From Shewanella sp. OPT22 (GTDB lineage Bacteria > Pseudomonadota > Gammaproteobacteria > Enterobacterales > Shewanellaceae), in NCBI RefSeq assembly GCF_004168585.1, contig NZ_PGVH01000043.1, positions 299,431-363,430 of the forward strand: a DNA stretch of 64,000 bases, in the 5' to 3' direction. Made by a program: the position numbers and the translations under genes. Under the pieces are notes generated by a model that saw only the letters and a list, made by a program, of their open reading frames with translations, was not told the origin of the DNA and searched no databases. How positions within the stretch are numbered: position 1 is the stretch's first letter; every line of letters starts with the position of its first letter. Shown one piece after another: positions 9,200 to 18,994 of the stretch.

Positions 9200-10501
9200 A
9201 TGGAAAAAGTCGTTTGGTCTCAGCTCAGTTCAGAACAAAAAAGCACTGTACTGCTGCGTTCTCAGCTCGTGAATGATAAGGCACTTCAGACCAATGTTGA
9301 TAACATCATTCAACAAGTGAGAACTAATGGTGATTCAACGTTATTTGAATTAACCAAAAAGTACGATGGTGTAGACGTTACTGGGCTCAAGGTTGATGCA
9401 TCAGAAATTACAGCTGCCACAGAGCAACTCTCGCAGGAATTGAAGCAAGCAATTGACGTTGCTTTTAATAATATCGATACATTTCATCGTGCGCAGTTGT
9501 CACAAACTGAAGTGATTGAAACAAGCCCAGGCATAAGCTGTGAGTTAAGAACAGAAGCGATTCAATCGGTCGGACTGTATATCCCAGGTGGAACTGCCCC
9601 ACTGCTTTCAACCACCTTGATGCTTGCAATCCCCGCCATGATTGCTGGCTGTGAACGCAAAGTGTTGGTTTCGCCTCCGCCAATCAACCCTGCAATTTTA
9701 TACATTGCAGATTTGTGTGGTGTTGATGAAGTCTACCAAGTTGGCGGTGCGCAAGCTATTGCAGCATTAGCTTATGGTACAGAGTCAATTAAACCTGCTG
9801 ATAAAATCTTCGGCCCAGGTAATCGTTTTGTGACTCAGGCTAAAAATCAAATTGGCGCCGATAATTCGACAACATGCACCATTGATATGCCAGCGGGACC
9901 ATCTGAGGTTTTAGTGATAGCAGACGAGCAAGCTAACCCTAGCTTTATTGCTTCAGACCTTTTATCACAAGCTGAACATGGAATTGACTCTCAGGTGTTT
10001 CTTGTGACCACCTCACAACGTTTAGCATCTGAAGTTGAAAATGAAATAGCCAAGTATCTGATGCAACTATCACGACGTGAAACGGCTATTAAAGCCCTCA
10101 AGAGTAGTCGAATAATTATTGTTGACTCATTGGAACAAGCTGTTGAGGTGTCTAATCGTTATGCGCCAGAACATTTGATCATCCAAACCGATAATGCACA
10201 GCAGCTCGTGAGCGATATTCGCTGTGCAGGTTCAGTATTTGTTGGTGCGTATTCTCCAGAATCTGTCGGTGATTATGCAAGTGGCACTAATCACGTATTG
10301 CCGACGTACGGTTACTCAAAATCCGTTTCGAGCTTGTCTCTTGCTGATTTTCAACGACGCTTCACTGTACAAACACTGAGCAAGGACGGTTTTATGAACC
10401 TCAGTGATACCGTTATTGCGCTTGCCACTGAAGAACAATTAGATGCACATGCTCTAGCAATAGAAGTTCGTAAGCAAACGATTCTAAAGGAGAGAACATA
10501 A
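9200..10501 (+). CDS. hisD: Histidinol dehydrogenase
   Basis: This enzyme of about 433 residues oxidises L-histidinol to L-histidine in two NAD-dependent steps. Recognisable segments include the GLYIPGGTAPLLSTTLM region, PADKIFGPGNRFVTQAK, the metal/catalytic DMPAGPSEVLVIAD and SDLLSQAEHG segments, and SPESVGDYASGTNHVLPT. A GTG at 9197 directly before the ATG at 9200 is also in frame; the ATG is preferred. The stop overlaps the hisC start as TAATG (10499-10503), suggesting translational coupling. Confidence 0.97.
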   Translation: MEKVVWSQLSSEQKSTVLLRSQLVNDKALQTNVDNIIQQVRTNGDSTLFELTKKYDGVDVTGLKVDASEITAATEQLSQELKQAIDVAFNNIDTFHRAQLSQTEVIETSPGISCELRTEAIQSVGLYIPGGTAPLLSTTLMLAIPAMIAGCERKVLVSPPPINPAILYIADLCGVDEVYQVGGAQAIAALAYGTESIKPADKIFGPGNRFVTQAKNQIGADNSTTCTIDMPAGPSEVLVIADEQANPSFIASDLLSQAEHGIDSQVFLVTTSQRLASEVENEIAKYLMQLSRRETAIKALKSSRIIIVDSLEQAVEVSNRYAPEHLIIQTDNAQQLVSDIRCAGSVFVGAYSPESVGDYASGTNHVLPTYGYSKSVSSLSLADFQRRFTVQTLSKDGFMNLSDTVIALATEEQLDAHALAIEVRKQTILKERT

Positions 10502-11577
10502 TGCCAATGGAAAGTTCAATAGAATCGCTGTTAAGGGAAGACCTGGCGGATCTGAAACCTTATCAAAGTGCACGAAGAATCGGTGGTAAGGGGAAGGTTT
10601 TTATCAATGCTAATGAATCACCATTTACCAATGTTGATCTGGGCGATATGAATTTCGAAACTATTAATCGTTATCCAGAGCAACAACCAGAGCGGTTGAT
10701 TGAAGCCTATGCAAGTTATGCTGGTGTAAATCTTGAAAACGTTGTTTGTACTCGTGGCGCTGATGAAGCAATAGAGTTATTAATTAGAACATTCTGTAAC
10801 GTGGGAAAAGACAGCATAAGCTATTTTGCGCCCAGTTACGGCATGTATCAGATATCTGCAACAACTTGTGGGATCAGTTCTATTCAAGTTCCGTTTAACG
10901 ATGATTACACGCTGCCTTCTGACTGGAGTAACACAGAAAAAAGTAAGCTTACCTTCATCTGCAATCCAAATAACCCGACAGGCACCATTATCACACCTGT
11001 TGATATTAAGGCCGTGCTTAACAGAACACCTTTTGGTTTGGTTGTTGTAGATGAAGCCTACATAGATTTTTCAATTGAAAATACGGTTACAGATTTAATT
11101 AAAGAGTTTCCAAATCTTGTTGTACTTAGGACGCTTTCAAAAGCATTTGCCTTAGCAGGCTTGAGGTGTGGCTTTTTAATCGCTTCACCACAAGTGACTC
11201 AACAAGTACTGAAAGTGCTTGCGCCGTATCCCGTTTCTGTTCCTGTAGAACAAATTGCGACTCAAGCATTGTCTTCAGAGGGTATCGCACTGATGCAGCA
11301 ACAAAGGCAGTTAATCGCACAAAATAAACAGCGGTTACTAGATGCGCTGAAAGGTATAGCAACAAAAGTGTTACCTAGTGCAAGCAATTTTGTGTACGCC
11401 GAATTCGATGATGCAGATGCGATTTGGCGTGAATTAGTTAATCAAGAAATTATTGCCCGCAGGTACGTTGTAGAAAAACTAAAAAATGGCATACGATTTA
11501 CGATAGGTTCTACAACAGAGAACTGCACTCTCATCAATTTATTTAATAACATGAAGCAACTTAAGGATGAACAGTAA
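10501..11577 (+). CDS. hisC: Histidinol-phosphate aminotransferase
   Basis: This is a 358-residue fold-type I PLP enzyme that transfers the amino group from glutamate to imidazole-acetol phosphate. The active-site lysine lies in [15 protein letters not shown] (about residues 206-220), the NPNNPTGT segment near 157-164 is the cofactor/substrate loop, and [10 protein letters not shown] near 180 carries the PLP-ring Asp. It overlaps both neighbours by one base (TAATG junctions with hisD and hisB), so the three are probably translationally coupled. Length equals the E. coli enzyme (356 aa) within two residues. Confidence 0.97.
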   Translation: MPMESSIESLLREDLADLKPYQSARRIGGKGKVFINANESPFTNVDLGDMNFETINRYPEQQPERLIEAYASYAGVNLENVVCTRGADEAIELLIRTFCNVGKDSISYFAPSYGMYQISATTCGISSIQVPFNDDYTLPSDWSNTEKSKLTFICNPNNPTGTIITPVDIKAVLNRTPFGLVVVDEAYIDFSIENTVTDLIKEFPNLVVLRTLSKAFALAGLRCGFLIASPQVTQQVLKVLAPYPVSVPVEQIATQALSSEGIALMQQQRQLIAQNKQRLLDALKGIATKVLPSASNFVYAEFDDADAIWRELVNQEIIARRYVVEKLKNGIRFTIGSTTENCTLINLFNNMKQLKDEQ

Positions 11578-12665
11578 TGCCTCAATACTTACCTACATCA
11601 AAAACAAAAATACTGTTCATCGACCGTGACGGAACATTGGTTAAAGAACCAGAGATAGACAAGCAGCTGGATAGCATTTCTAAATTAGAATTTGAACCCG
11701 ATGTTATCCCTGCACTTGTTGAATTACAAAAATATGGCTACCAATTGGTGATGGTAAGCAATCAAGACGGGCTTGGTACGGATTCGTTTCCTCAAGCTGA
11801 TTTCGATGCTCCACACAATTTAATGATGAATATATTTGAAAGCCAAAACGTCGATTTTAAAGATGTTCTTTTATGCCCTCATTTTGACGAGGATAATTGC
11901 AGCTGTCGTAAGCCTAAACTTGGCTTAGTAAAACACTTATTGACTAATGGTTGCATTGACTTTGAATCGTCTGCGGTAATTGGTGATCGGGTGACAGATA
12001 TTGAACTCGCCAATGCAATGGGAATTAAGGGTATTAAGTACGATCGAGGCAGTATTAATTGGTGTGAAATCGTAAACCTATTAACTACAACAAGCCGTAA
12101 AGCTAGTGTTGAGCGCAATACAAGCGAAACTCAAATTCGCGTAGATATCGATTTAGACTCAACAAGTAAAAGCACAATACAAACTGGGATTGGCTTTTAC
12201 GACCACATGCTTGATCAGATTGCGACCCATGGCGGCTTTGAATTGAATCTAATGGTTAATGGAGATCTATACATTGATGATCACCACAGTGTTGAAGATA
12301 CTGCAATTAGTCTCGGCCAAGCGCTGCGTAAAGCACTTGGGAATAAAAGAGGCATCAATCGTTTCGGTTTTTCTCTTCCTATGGATGAGTCAAGAGGTGA
12401 ATGTCTGATTGATTTATCAGGTCGAGCCTATTGTAAATACGAAGCTGAACTCAATCGTGAAAAAGTGGGCGAAATGGCCACTGAAATGGTACCGCACTTC
12501 TTTCGTTCATTTGCAGATGGACTGGCTTGTACGCTTCATATTAGTGCTGAAGGCAACAATGAACATCATGTTGTTGAAGCATTATTTAAATCTTTGGGAC
12601 GTGCGTTAAGACAAGCGATTAAAGTTGAGGGTACCGAGTTGCCGTCAAGTAAGGGAACCTTGTAA
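11577..12665 (+). CDS. hisB: Bifunctional histidinol-phosphatase / imidazoleglycerol-phosphate dehydratase
   Basis: This is a 362-residue fusion. The N-terminal HAD-type phosphatase (about 1-170) has the FIDRDGTLV nucleophile motif and the zinc-loop cysteines in [15 protein letters not shown]. The C-terminal dehydratase (about 171-362) has the metal-binding [15 protein letters not shown] and [11 protein letters not shown] motifs and ends in SSKGTL, like the enterobacterial enzyme. The fused form is typical of gammaproteobacteria. It starts within the hisC stop. Confidence 0.97.
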   Translation: MPQYLPTSKTKILFIDRDGTLVKEPEIDKQLDSISKLEFEPDVIPALVELQKYGYQLVMVSNQDGLGTDSFPQADFDAPHNLMMNIFESQNVDFKDVLLCPHFDEDNCSCRKPKLGLVKHLLTNGCIDFESSAVIGDRVTDIELANAMGIKGIKYDRGSINWCEIVNLLTTTSRKASVERNTSETQIRVDIDLDSTSKSTIQTGIGFYDHMLDQIATHGGFELNLMVNGDLYIDDHHSVEDTAISLGQALRKALGNKRGINRFGFSLPMDESRGECLIDLSGRAYCKYEAELNREKVGEMATEMVPHFFRSFADGLACTLHISAEGNNEHHVVEALFKSLGRALRQAIKVEGTELPSSKGTL

Positions 12666-12667
12666 CT

Positions 12668-13285
12668 ATGACAAATAAAAGCATAGAGAATGCTACGGTA
12701 ATTATTGATACCGGCGTATGCAATTTAACGTCAGTGTATCAAGCGCTCATTAGAGTTACTGACAATGTGATCGTTGCTAGTGACGCAGAAACTATTAGTA
12801 ACAGTGCAAGAATTCTATTACCTGGTGTAGGTGCTGCCCCTGCAGGAATGAAATCCTTAAACGATCTTGATTTGATCAACGTGATACAAAACCTCAAGCA
12901 ACCCGTTTTAGGCATTTGTTTAGGAATGCAGCTGTTAACACGCTCATCAACTGAAGGTGGCGTTTTAACTGATTGTTTGAACTTGATACCAACAGACATT
13001 ATTGAGTTGGAATGTCATGAACAATCGCTCCCTCACATGGGCTGGAATAAACTATTGGATTTTGAACGACATCCCATTTTTGCAGGGCTTGATGCTAAGA
13101 GCTTTGCCTATTTTGTTCATAGTTTTTGCGCTCCTGTCAGCGCATTTACCATCGCTACCTGTGAGTATGGACAGCGTTTTAGTGCCGGAATCACTCATAA
13201 TAATTTTATTGGTCTGCAATTTCATCCAGAAAAAAGCAGCACTATTGGTTCCAAAATTCTCTCTAACTTTTGTGCAATGAGGTAA
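12668..13285 (+). CDS. hisH: Imidazole glycerol phosphate synthase, glutaminase subunit
   Basis: This 205-residue class I glutamine amidotransferase supplies ammonia to HisF. The nucleophile Cys is in LGICLGMQLL (about residue 82) and the His/Glu pair is in LQFHPEKSS (about 187-189), with the GVGAAP oxyanion segment near 55. It begins 2 bp after the hisB stop. HisH and HisF form a heterodimer, and their separation by hisA is the usual enterobacterial order. Confidence 0.97.
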   Translation: MTNKSIENATVIIDTGVCNLTSVYQALIRVTDNVIVASDAETISNSARILLPGVGAAPAGMKSLNDLDLINVIQNLKQPVLGICLGMQLLTRSSTEGGVLTDCLNLIPTDIIELECHEQSLPHMGWNKLLDFERHPIFAGLDAKSFAYFVHSFCAPVSAFTIATCEYGQRFSAGITHNNFIGLQFHPEKSSTIGSKILSNFCAMR

Positions 13286-13288
13286 AAA

Positions 13289-14026
13289 ATGATAATTCCA
13301 GCAATCGATCTCATTGATGGCAAAGTCGTGAGGTTATTACAGGGTGATTACGCCCAACAAACTGAATTTAATGTTGAACCTCTGGCACAACTACTCAGTT
13401 ATCAACAGCAAGGTGCCAAGTGGTTACACATTGTTGATTTGACGGGTGCTAAAGATCCAGATAAACGACAACTGACACTGATAAAACATTTAGCCTCTGA
13501 GCTTAACGCCTCCGTTCAGGTGGGTGGCGGAATACGTACTAAACAACAAGTCAAAGAACTGCTTGATGCAGGTGTATCTCGTGTCGTTATTGGATCGTTA
13601 GCGGTTAAGCAACCACAACTTGTGTCTGAATGGTTTGAAGAATTTGGTAATGAGAAAATCTGTTTAGCGTTAGACATCAATATTGATGAAAAAGGAAATA
13701 AAGTTGTGGCTGTGTCTGGTTGGCAGCAAGCATCTGAATACACTATTGAGCAACTGATCCATCAATATCAAATTGTTGGTCTAAAACACGCTTTGGTGAC
13801 GGACATCAGTTGTGACGGCACGTTATCAGGCTCAAATGTTAATTTGTACCAAGAACTCCACCAGCAATTTCCAGACATTCATTGGCAAGCCTCTGGCGGA
13901 ATTGGAAACCTTTCTGATGTTTCAGCAGTTAAACAAAGCGGTGCGCACAGTTTGATCATTGGTAAAGCACTCTTGATCAATGAATTTAACGTCGAGGAGG
14001 CTATTTCATGTTGGCAAAACGCATAA
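13289..14026 (+). CDS. hisA: ProFAR isomerase (HisA)
   Basis: This 245-residue TIM-barrel enzyme carries out the Amadori isomerisation of ProFAR to PRFAR. The N-terminal [15 protein letters not shown] contains the catalytic Asp, and the second catalytic Asp is in [13 protein letters not shown] (about residue 171). Two phosphate-binding half-barrel motifs (VQVGGGIR near 77, and [11 protein letters not shown] near 198) show its origin by half-barrel duplication. Its 3' end overlaps hisF by 19 bp. Confidence 0.97.
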   Translation: MIIPAIDLIDGKVVRLLQGDYAQQTEFNVEPLAQLLSYQQQGAKWLHIVDLTGAKDPDKRQLTLIKHLASELNASVQVGGGIRTKQQVKELLDAGVSRVVIGSLAVKQPQLVSEWFEEFGNEKICLALDINIDEKGNKVVAVSGWQQASEYTIEQLIHQYQIVGLKHALVTDISCDGTLSGSNVNLYQELHQQFPDIHWQASGGIGNLSDVSAVKQSGAHSLIIGKALLINEFNVEEAISCWQNA

Positions 14027-14781
14027 TACCTTGCTTAGACGTTAGAGATGGAAAAGTGGTTAAAGGCGTTCAATTCAAAAATCATAAAATCGTTGGAGAA
14101 ATCGTCGATTTAGCGAAGTATTACTCCGATGAAGGGGCAGATGAATTGGTGTTTTACGACATAACAGCCAGCGCTCATGGTTATGGTGTTGATAAGGGTT
14201 GGATCGAAAGCATTGCCGAACAAATAGATATTCCATTTTGTGTTGCTGGTGGCATTAAATCTATCGTTCAAGCCCGCAGTGTACTGAAGCATGGAGCTGA
14301 TAAAGTGTCTGTTAACTCCCCTGCACTTTCTGATCCTAGTCTCATCCAACGATTACAGGATGAATTTGGTAAACAATGTATTGTTGTTGGTATCGATTCG
14401 TATTTTGATGCTGATACAAACAATTATAAGGTTAAACAATTCACTGGTGATGAACACACATCGTCTTTCACACAGTGGAAAACATTAGATTGGGTAGAAG
14501 AAGTACAAAAACTTGGTTGTGGAGAAATTGTGCTGAATGCGATTAACCAAGACGGTGTTAGAAATGGTTATGATTTAAAGCAGCTTGCGCAAGTAAGAAG
14601 GATTTGTGACGTACCATTAATCGCCTCAGGTGGTGCAGGTTCTACCCAACACTTTATCGATGTATTTAAAAACATAAACGTAGACGGAGCACTCGCAGCA
14701 AGTATATTTCATAAACGTGTTATTTCGATTAAGCAGCTCAAAAGCGAATTAGAACTTAATGATATTTGCATAAGGCCATAA
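14008..14781 (+). CDS. hisF: Imidazole glycerol phosphate synthase, cyclase subunit
   Basis: This 257-residue TIM-barrel cyclase uses HisH-derived ammonia to make imidazole glycerol phosphate and AICAR. Catalytic aspartates lie in [15 protein letters not shown] (Asp11) and in [12 protein letters not shown] (about residue 130 onward in family alignment). GGI and GGAGS phosphate loops are present. A strong GAGGAGG ribosome binding site lies inside the end of hisA, about 8 bp before the ATG, so the 19-bp overlap is genuine. Confidence 0.97.
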   Translation: MLAKRIIPCLDVRDGKVVKGVQFKNHKIVGEIVDLAKYYSDEGADELVFYDITASAHGYGVDKGWIESIAEQIDIPFCVAGGIKSIVQARSVLKHGADKVSVNSPALSDPSLIQRLQDEFGKQCIVVGIDSYFDADTNNYKVKQFTGDEHTSSFTQWKTLDWVEEVQKLGCGEIVLNAINQDGVRNGYDLKQLAQVRRICDVPLIASGGAGSTQHFIDVFKNINVDGALAASIFHKRVISIKQLKSELELNDICIRP

Positions 14782-14782
14782 A

Positions 14783-15397
14783 ATGAAAAAATTAAATGAT
14801 GAACAGGTATGCAGCATTGATTGGCAAAAGTTAAATGGCTTAGTCCCAGCCATAGTTCAAGACTTTCACTCTGGACAAGTCTTAATGCTTGGTTATATGA
14901 ATGAACAAGCCATTATTAAGACACAAGTTGAAGAGAAGGTAACATTCTTTAGTCGCAGCAAAAATCGACTGTGGACCAAAGGTGAATCGTCTGAAAATTA
15001 TCTTCATTTAAAATCAATAGCGATTGATTGTGATAATGATGCACTTTTAATCCAAGCGGTTCCTGATGGCCCAACGTGTCACTTAAAAACAACAAGTTGT
15101 TGGGATGAAAAAGACGTAGACCCGTTTCTACTCAATTTAATCAAGCTGATTGAGAAAAGGAAACAAAAAGCTCCGCCATCAAGCTATACCCGCTCACTCT
15201 TTGAGTCCGGTACTAAGCGAATTGCGCAAAAAGTAGGAGAAGAAGGTGTTGAAACGGCTTTAGCTGCGGCGACTGAAGATAAACAAGAATTAATCAACGA
15301 AGCTTCTGACCTATTATTTCATTTGCTAGTATTGCTCGAAGATCAGGAGTTGTCATTTAAACAAGTCATTAACCGTTTAGATGAAAGGCACAATTAG
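14783..15397 (+). CDS. hisI: Bifunctional phosphoribosyl-AMP cyclohydrolase / phosphoribosyl-ATP pyrophosphatase
   Basis: This is a 204-residue fusion. The HisI cyclohydrolase domain (about 1-115) has FFSRSKNRLWTKGESS and the metal-binding DCDNDALL and GPTCH segments. The HisE pyrophosphatase domain (about 117-204) has the KVGEEGVETALAA and EASDLLFHLLVLL MazG-like helices. Together they perform steps 2 and 3 of the pathway. This completes the operon in standard order. No terminator was seen between it and the P450 gene 26 bp downstream. Confidence 0.97.
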   Translation: MKKLNDEQVCSIDWQKLNGLVPAIVQDFHSGQVLMLGYMNEQAIIKTQVEEKVTFFSRSKNRLWTKGESSENYLHLKSIAIDCDNDALLIQAVPDGPTCHLKTTSCWDEKDVDPFLLNLIKLIEKRKQKAPPSSYTRSLFESGTKRIAQKVGEEGVETALAAATEDKQELINEASDLLFHLLVLLEDQELSFKQVINRLDERHN

Positions 15398-15423
15398 AAT
15401 ATTTTTATTATCTGGAGGAATTA

Positions 15424-16797
15424 ATGCTGTCTCTTAAGGATTTGCCTATGCCACCTGCGAGTGGCTTACTTGGACATGTTAGCCTCCTTAATAAACCTGA
15501 TATTCACAAAAAGCTTGTAAGTTGGTCTAAAAACTATGGTGACCTCTACAGAATTAAACTTGGTCTAAATAATGCACTAGTAGTGTGCGATCGAGCTACA
15601 ATTCAAGAAATTTTAAAAAAGAGGCCATCCATTTTTAGGCGTTCTAGTTTAATCGAAGATAGGTTCGAAGAAGCTGGGATCAATGGTGTTTTTTCTTCTG
15701 AAGGAGATAATTGGGTTCAAAACCGTCAACTTTCAGAAGCCATTTTCGTTCCGAATCATATTCAAAATTTCACCCCTATTTTAATGAAAATTACTCAGCG
15801 TCTTCATAAGCGTTTTTTGCATCTTGCGACCACAGACGCTGATGTAGATTTACTGAAAGAGTTTAAAAGATATACCGTTGATATAACGACAAATTTAGCA
15901 TTTGGGGAAGATTTAAATACCTTGAATTTATCAGAGAGTAAACTTGAACAAAGTTTAGAACTGATCTTTCCGATGATAAACCAAAGATGCCTTTCTCCTA
16001 TCCCACTTTGGCGTTACATGAAAATGCCCGCAGATAGACGGTTTGATTCCGCAATTAATTACATTAAAGAACAAGTTCAAAAATTCATTCAGCACCAAAA
16101 AGCACTTCTTATTCAGAATCCATCATTGAGTCAACTGCCACAGAATATGCTGCAAATGATGCTGATTGCACAACAAAAAAATCAAGACCTTAGCGATGAA
16201 ATGATTATTGCAAACGCCGTTACTATGCTACTGGCAGGCGAAGACACTACCGCAAATACACTTACGTGGATGGTCCATCAAATCTCTGATAGACCACTTG
16301 TAAAACAAAAAATACTGAATGAATTGACTGAAATAGATTTTAAAACCACGCCTGAGATTTTAAAGCAGCGATTTACATACATAACAGCAATAGCACTTGA
16401 AGCCATGAGGCAAAAACCTGTAGCACCACTGTTATACATTGAGACAAATAAAAATACCGTTGTGCAAGATGTCACCGTAAAAGCAGGAACGCTTCTCATA
16501 TTGGCGCTTAATGCATGTTCAAACGATAAATCTGTTTTTGAACGATCTTTTGAATTTGAACCAGAACGATGGCTTGGAAGTCATTCAAACTCAACCAACG
16601 AAATTTTGCCATTTGGTGGAGGAAGTAGAATGTGCCCTGGGCGTTCGTTAGCCATGACTGAAATCAAACTCGCATTTTCTACCTTAATGAAGGACTTTGA
16701 TGTTATCCCCCTTCAATCAAGTGCCTCAGTAGAAGAGCATTTTGCATTTACACTTTCACCAAAAACATTCATGTGTAAAATTGTGTTTAATCACTAG
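15424..16797 (+). CDS. Cytochrome P450 monooxygenase
   Basis: This 457-residue protein has all P450 hallmarks: the I-helix oxygen-binding motif AGEDTT (271-276), the K-helix EAMR (ExxR, E326-R329), and the heme loop FGGGSRMCPG with the thiolate Cys404. It has no N-terminal membrane anchor and is therefore probably a soluble bacterial P450; the substrate is unknown. Redox partners are not in the window. It starts 26 bp after hisI with a strong TCTGGAGGA ribosome binding site, so it could be read through from the his operon, an unusual location. The AT content is similar to its neighbours. Confidence 0.93.
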   Translation: MLSLKDLPMPPASGLLGHVSLLNKPDIHKKLVSWSKNYGDLYRIKLGLNNALVVCDRATIQEILKKRPSIFRRSSLIEDRFEEAGINGVFSSEGDNWVQNRQLSEAIFVPNHIQNFTPILMKITQRLHKRFLHLATTDADVDLLKEFKRYTVDITTNLAFGEDLNTLNLSESKLEQSLELIFPMINQRCLSPIPLWRYMKMPADRRFDSAINYIKEQVQKFIQHQKALLIQNPSLSQLPQNMLQMMLIAQQKNQDLSDEMIIANAVTMLLAGEDTTANTLTWMVHQISDRPLVKQKILNELTEIDFKTTPEILKQRFTYITAIALEAMRQKPVAPLLYIETNKNTVVQDVTVKAGTLLILALNACSNDKSVFERSFEFEPERWLGSHSNSTNEILPFGGGSRMCPGRSLAMTEIKLAFSTLMKDFDVIPLQSSASVEEHFAFTLSPKTFMCKIVFNH

Positions 16798-16810
16798 AGT
16801 AGATGCTATT

Positions 16811-16869
16811 GAGATAAAAGAGAGTTGAATTACAGGTATTGATAGTTTAATCGAAGTAATTCAACTCTC
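16811..16869 (-). terminator. Terminator of the thi operon (long inverted repeat)
   Basis: Perfect 14-bp inverted arms (16820-16833 and 16856-16869) enclose a 22-nt loop between the convergent P450 and thiH genes. Read on the minus strand, the hairpin starts about 16 bp after the thiH stop and is followed by TTTTATCTC, which fits a terminator for the thiamine operon. It may also slow transcripts arriving from the P450 side, where no T-run follows. Confidence 0.65.
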
Positions 16870-16885
16870 ACAGCAGAAACTAACA

Positions 16886-18001
16886 CTAGTTAATCCATTC
16901 GGATTCCCAATCTTTAAACACTGGAGTTAAGCCCTTACTTTTAATAGCAGCAACAACTTCATAGACATTTCGTTCATCACCTATTTCAAATTGATTAAGT
17001 TCTTCATTAGGATGCAAATAGCCTCCTGGCTCCGTTGAACTTCCTGCACTCGTTTGAGTAATCCCTAAAGAAATAATATTATCCCGAAAATCAGGTGCTT
17101 CTCTTGTAGACAAACTGATGTCTAGTTGAGGGTTAAATAACCTAAATGCACTGATTAACTGAACAAGACCGATATCAGTTAATTCAACTTTTGGGTTAAT
17201 CCCGCCAACACAAGGGCGTAATCTTGGCAGAGAAACACTGTATCGACTTCGCCAGTATTTATGTTCTAGATAATATAAGTGATGACCCATTAACAGTGCA
17301 TCAAGACGCCAATCATCCAGCCCTAATAATACCCCTAATCCAATTTTATCCACTTGAGCTCTTCCAAGGCGATCAGGTGTTTCCAGTCGATATTGGAAGT
17401 CGGACTTATGCCCTCGAGTATGATGTTGGCGATAGGTTTCAGGATGATAGGTCTCTTGATAGACCATCACCGCATCCATCCCCTTTTCAGTCAGACTCTT
17501 GTATTCATTCTCTTTTAATGGTTGAACTTCAAATGCGATATAACTGAAATATTGTTTTATGATTGGCATAATTTCACTAAAGTACTTAATGCCAACCTTT
17601 GTTTCATGCTCACCAGAAACAATCAAAATAGAGTCATAACCTTGTGCTTTGATGATTTCACATTCTTGACGAATTTCATCATGAGATAAGATTTTTCTCT
17701 TAATTTTATTACTCATGGTAAAACCACAGTAGTCGCACTCATTAGCGCATAGGTTTGAAACATACATTGGCAAATACATACCAATATTAGAACCGAACCT
17801 TTTGCGAGTATTATTCACAGAGGCCTGAGCCATCTGTTCTATATAGGGTTCTGCAGCTGGCGACAGTAAAGCTAAGAGACTATCAAGGTTTCGCTCTGGT
17901 TGATTAAGCGCCCTTTCGACATATTTATCCGTTGTCGAATAAATTTTCAATGCCAACTCATCCCGAGGGATGTTTTTAAACACATCAGTAAAAGTATTCA
18001 T
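16886..18001 (-). CDS. thiH: 2-iminoacetate synthase (thiazole synthesis)
   Basis: This 371-residue radical SAM enzyme cleaves tyrosine to dehydroglycine and p-cresol, giving the glycine-imine unit for the thiazole ring. The cluster motif CANECDYC places the three Cys at 85, 89 and 92 (CxxxCxxC). Its presence, with no thiO, implies the oxygen-independent tyrosine route as in E. coli (377 aa). It lies 5 bp downstream of thiG, is the last gene of the operon, and is followed by a strong hairpin terminator. Confidence 0.96.
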   Translation of the reverse strand: MNTFTDVFKNIPRDELALKIYSTTDKYVERALNQPERNLDSLLALLSPAAEPYIEQMAQASVNNTRKRFGSNIGMYLPMYVSNLCANECDYCGFTMSNKIKRKILSHDEIRQECEIIKAQGYDSILIVSGEHETKVGIKYFSEIMPIIKQYFSYIAFEVQPLKENEYKSLTEKGMDAVMVYQETYHPETYRQHHTRGHKSDFQYRLETPDRLGRAQVDKIGLGVLLGLDDWRLDALLMGHHLYYLEHKYWRSRYSVSLPRLRPCVGGINPKVELTDIGLVQLISAFRLFNPQLDISLSTREAPDFRDNIISLGITQTSAGSSTEPGGYLHPNEELNQFEIGDERNVYEVVAAIKSKGLTPVFKDWESEWIN

Positions 18002-18006
18002 AAGGC

Positions 18007-18780
18007 TTACAAAGAAGTTGAATTTAAAAAACCAGTAAGAGGACTGGTATTATTTGCTGTACCAGAAATCGTGCCCAAACCTGCAACATACGCATCTCGC
18101 CCAGCTTTAACAGCGGCTTTGAAGCATTTTGCCATAGTCACAGGATCAGGACTGCTCGCTATGGCTGTATTAACCAACACAGCATCCGCACCAAGCTCCA
18201 TTGCTCTTGCTGCGTGTGAAGGTGCGCCTATCCCTGCATCTATAACAACAGGTACTTGAGCCTGCTCAATGATAATTTTAAGGAAGTCATCAGTCACCAA
18301 GCCTTGGTTACTGCCAATTGGTGAACCTAACGGCATGACCGCTGCACAACCAATCTCTTGCAAACGACAACACAACACAGGATCAGCATGAACATATGGC
18401 ATGACAACATATCCCTGTTCACAGAGTTCTTTTGCAGCTGCAAGCGTTTCAATGGGATCTGGCATTAAATAACGTTGATCAGGATGAATCTCCAGTTTTA
18501 TCCAATGCGTACCAAACAATTCTCTGGACAGTTCAGCTGCGAAGATGGCCTCTTTTGCATTTCGTGCACCAGAGGTATTAGGCAGTATTTTTATACCTGA
18601 ATGTTTTAACGGCTCCAGTAAATCATCCGTACCATTTTTCACATCAATTCTTTTCATGGCAATAGTAGCCATTTCAGAACCTGATTGAACCAATGATTCA
18701 ATCATTAGATTACTTGAGCTGAATTTACCTGTGCCTGTAAATAGCCTCGACTCAAATTCTTCATTCGAAATTTTTAACAC
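18007..18780 (-). CDS. thiG: Thiazole synthase
   Basis: This 257-residue TIM-barrel protein condenses 1-deoxyxylulose-5-phosphate, dehydroglycine and the ThiS thiocarboxylate into the thiazole phosphate. Family segments [19 protein letters not shown] (the Schiff-base-region lysine), [12 protein letters not shown] and [31 protein letters not shown] are all present. It is separated from thiS by a single base and precedes thiH by 5 bp. In other bacteria ThiG forms a complex with ThiH or ThiS. Confidence 0.97.
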   Translation of the reverse strand: MLKISNEEFESRLFTGTGKFSSSNLMIESLVQSGSEMATIAMKRIDVKNGTDDLLEPLKHSGIKILPNTSGARNAKEAIFAAELSRELFGTHWIKLEIHPDQRYLMPDPIETLAAAKELCEQGYVVMPYVHADPVLCCRLQEIGCAAVMPLGSPIGSNQGLVTDDFLKIIIEQAQVPVVIDAGIGAPSHAARAMELGADAVLVNTAIASSPDPVTMAKCFKAAVKAGRDAYVAGLGTISGTANNTSPLTGFLNSTSL

Positions 18781-18781
18781 A

Positions 18782-18994
18782 TCAACCTCCAGCTACTGCT
18801 TTGAATACTTCAATTTGATCATTTTCCTGACATGTTGTGTCAGTCCACTTTGAGCGAGGAAGTATTCGTTCATTAACAACTACAGCAATAGCATTCACAT
18901 TTTTTATTTGAGCTACATCTAATAGCAGAAGTGCTTGAATACTAAGATTTGACTCGATTGAGATATTCTCGCCATTAAACTTAATGTTAATCAT
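18782..18994 (-). CDS. thiS: Sulfur carrier protein ThiS
   Basis: This is a 70-residue ubiquitin-fold protein that ends in the diagnostic Gly-Gly (AVAGG). The C-terminal glycine is adenylated by ThiF and converted to a thiocarboxylate that gives sulfur to the thiazole. Its start overlaps the end of thiF by 4 bp (ATGA-type), and thiG follows immediately, so thiF, thiS and thiG are translationally linked. Confidence 0.95.
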   Translation of the reverse strand: MINIKFNGENISIESNLSIQALLLLDVAQIKNVNAIAVVVNERILPRSKWTDTTCQENDQIEVFKAVAGG

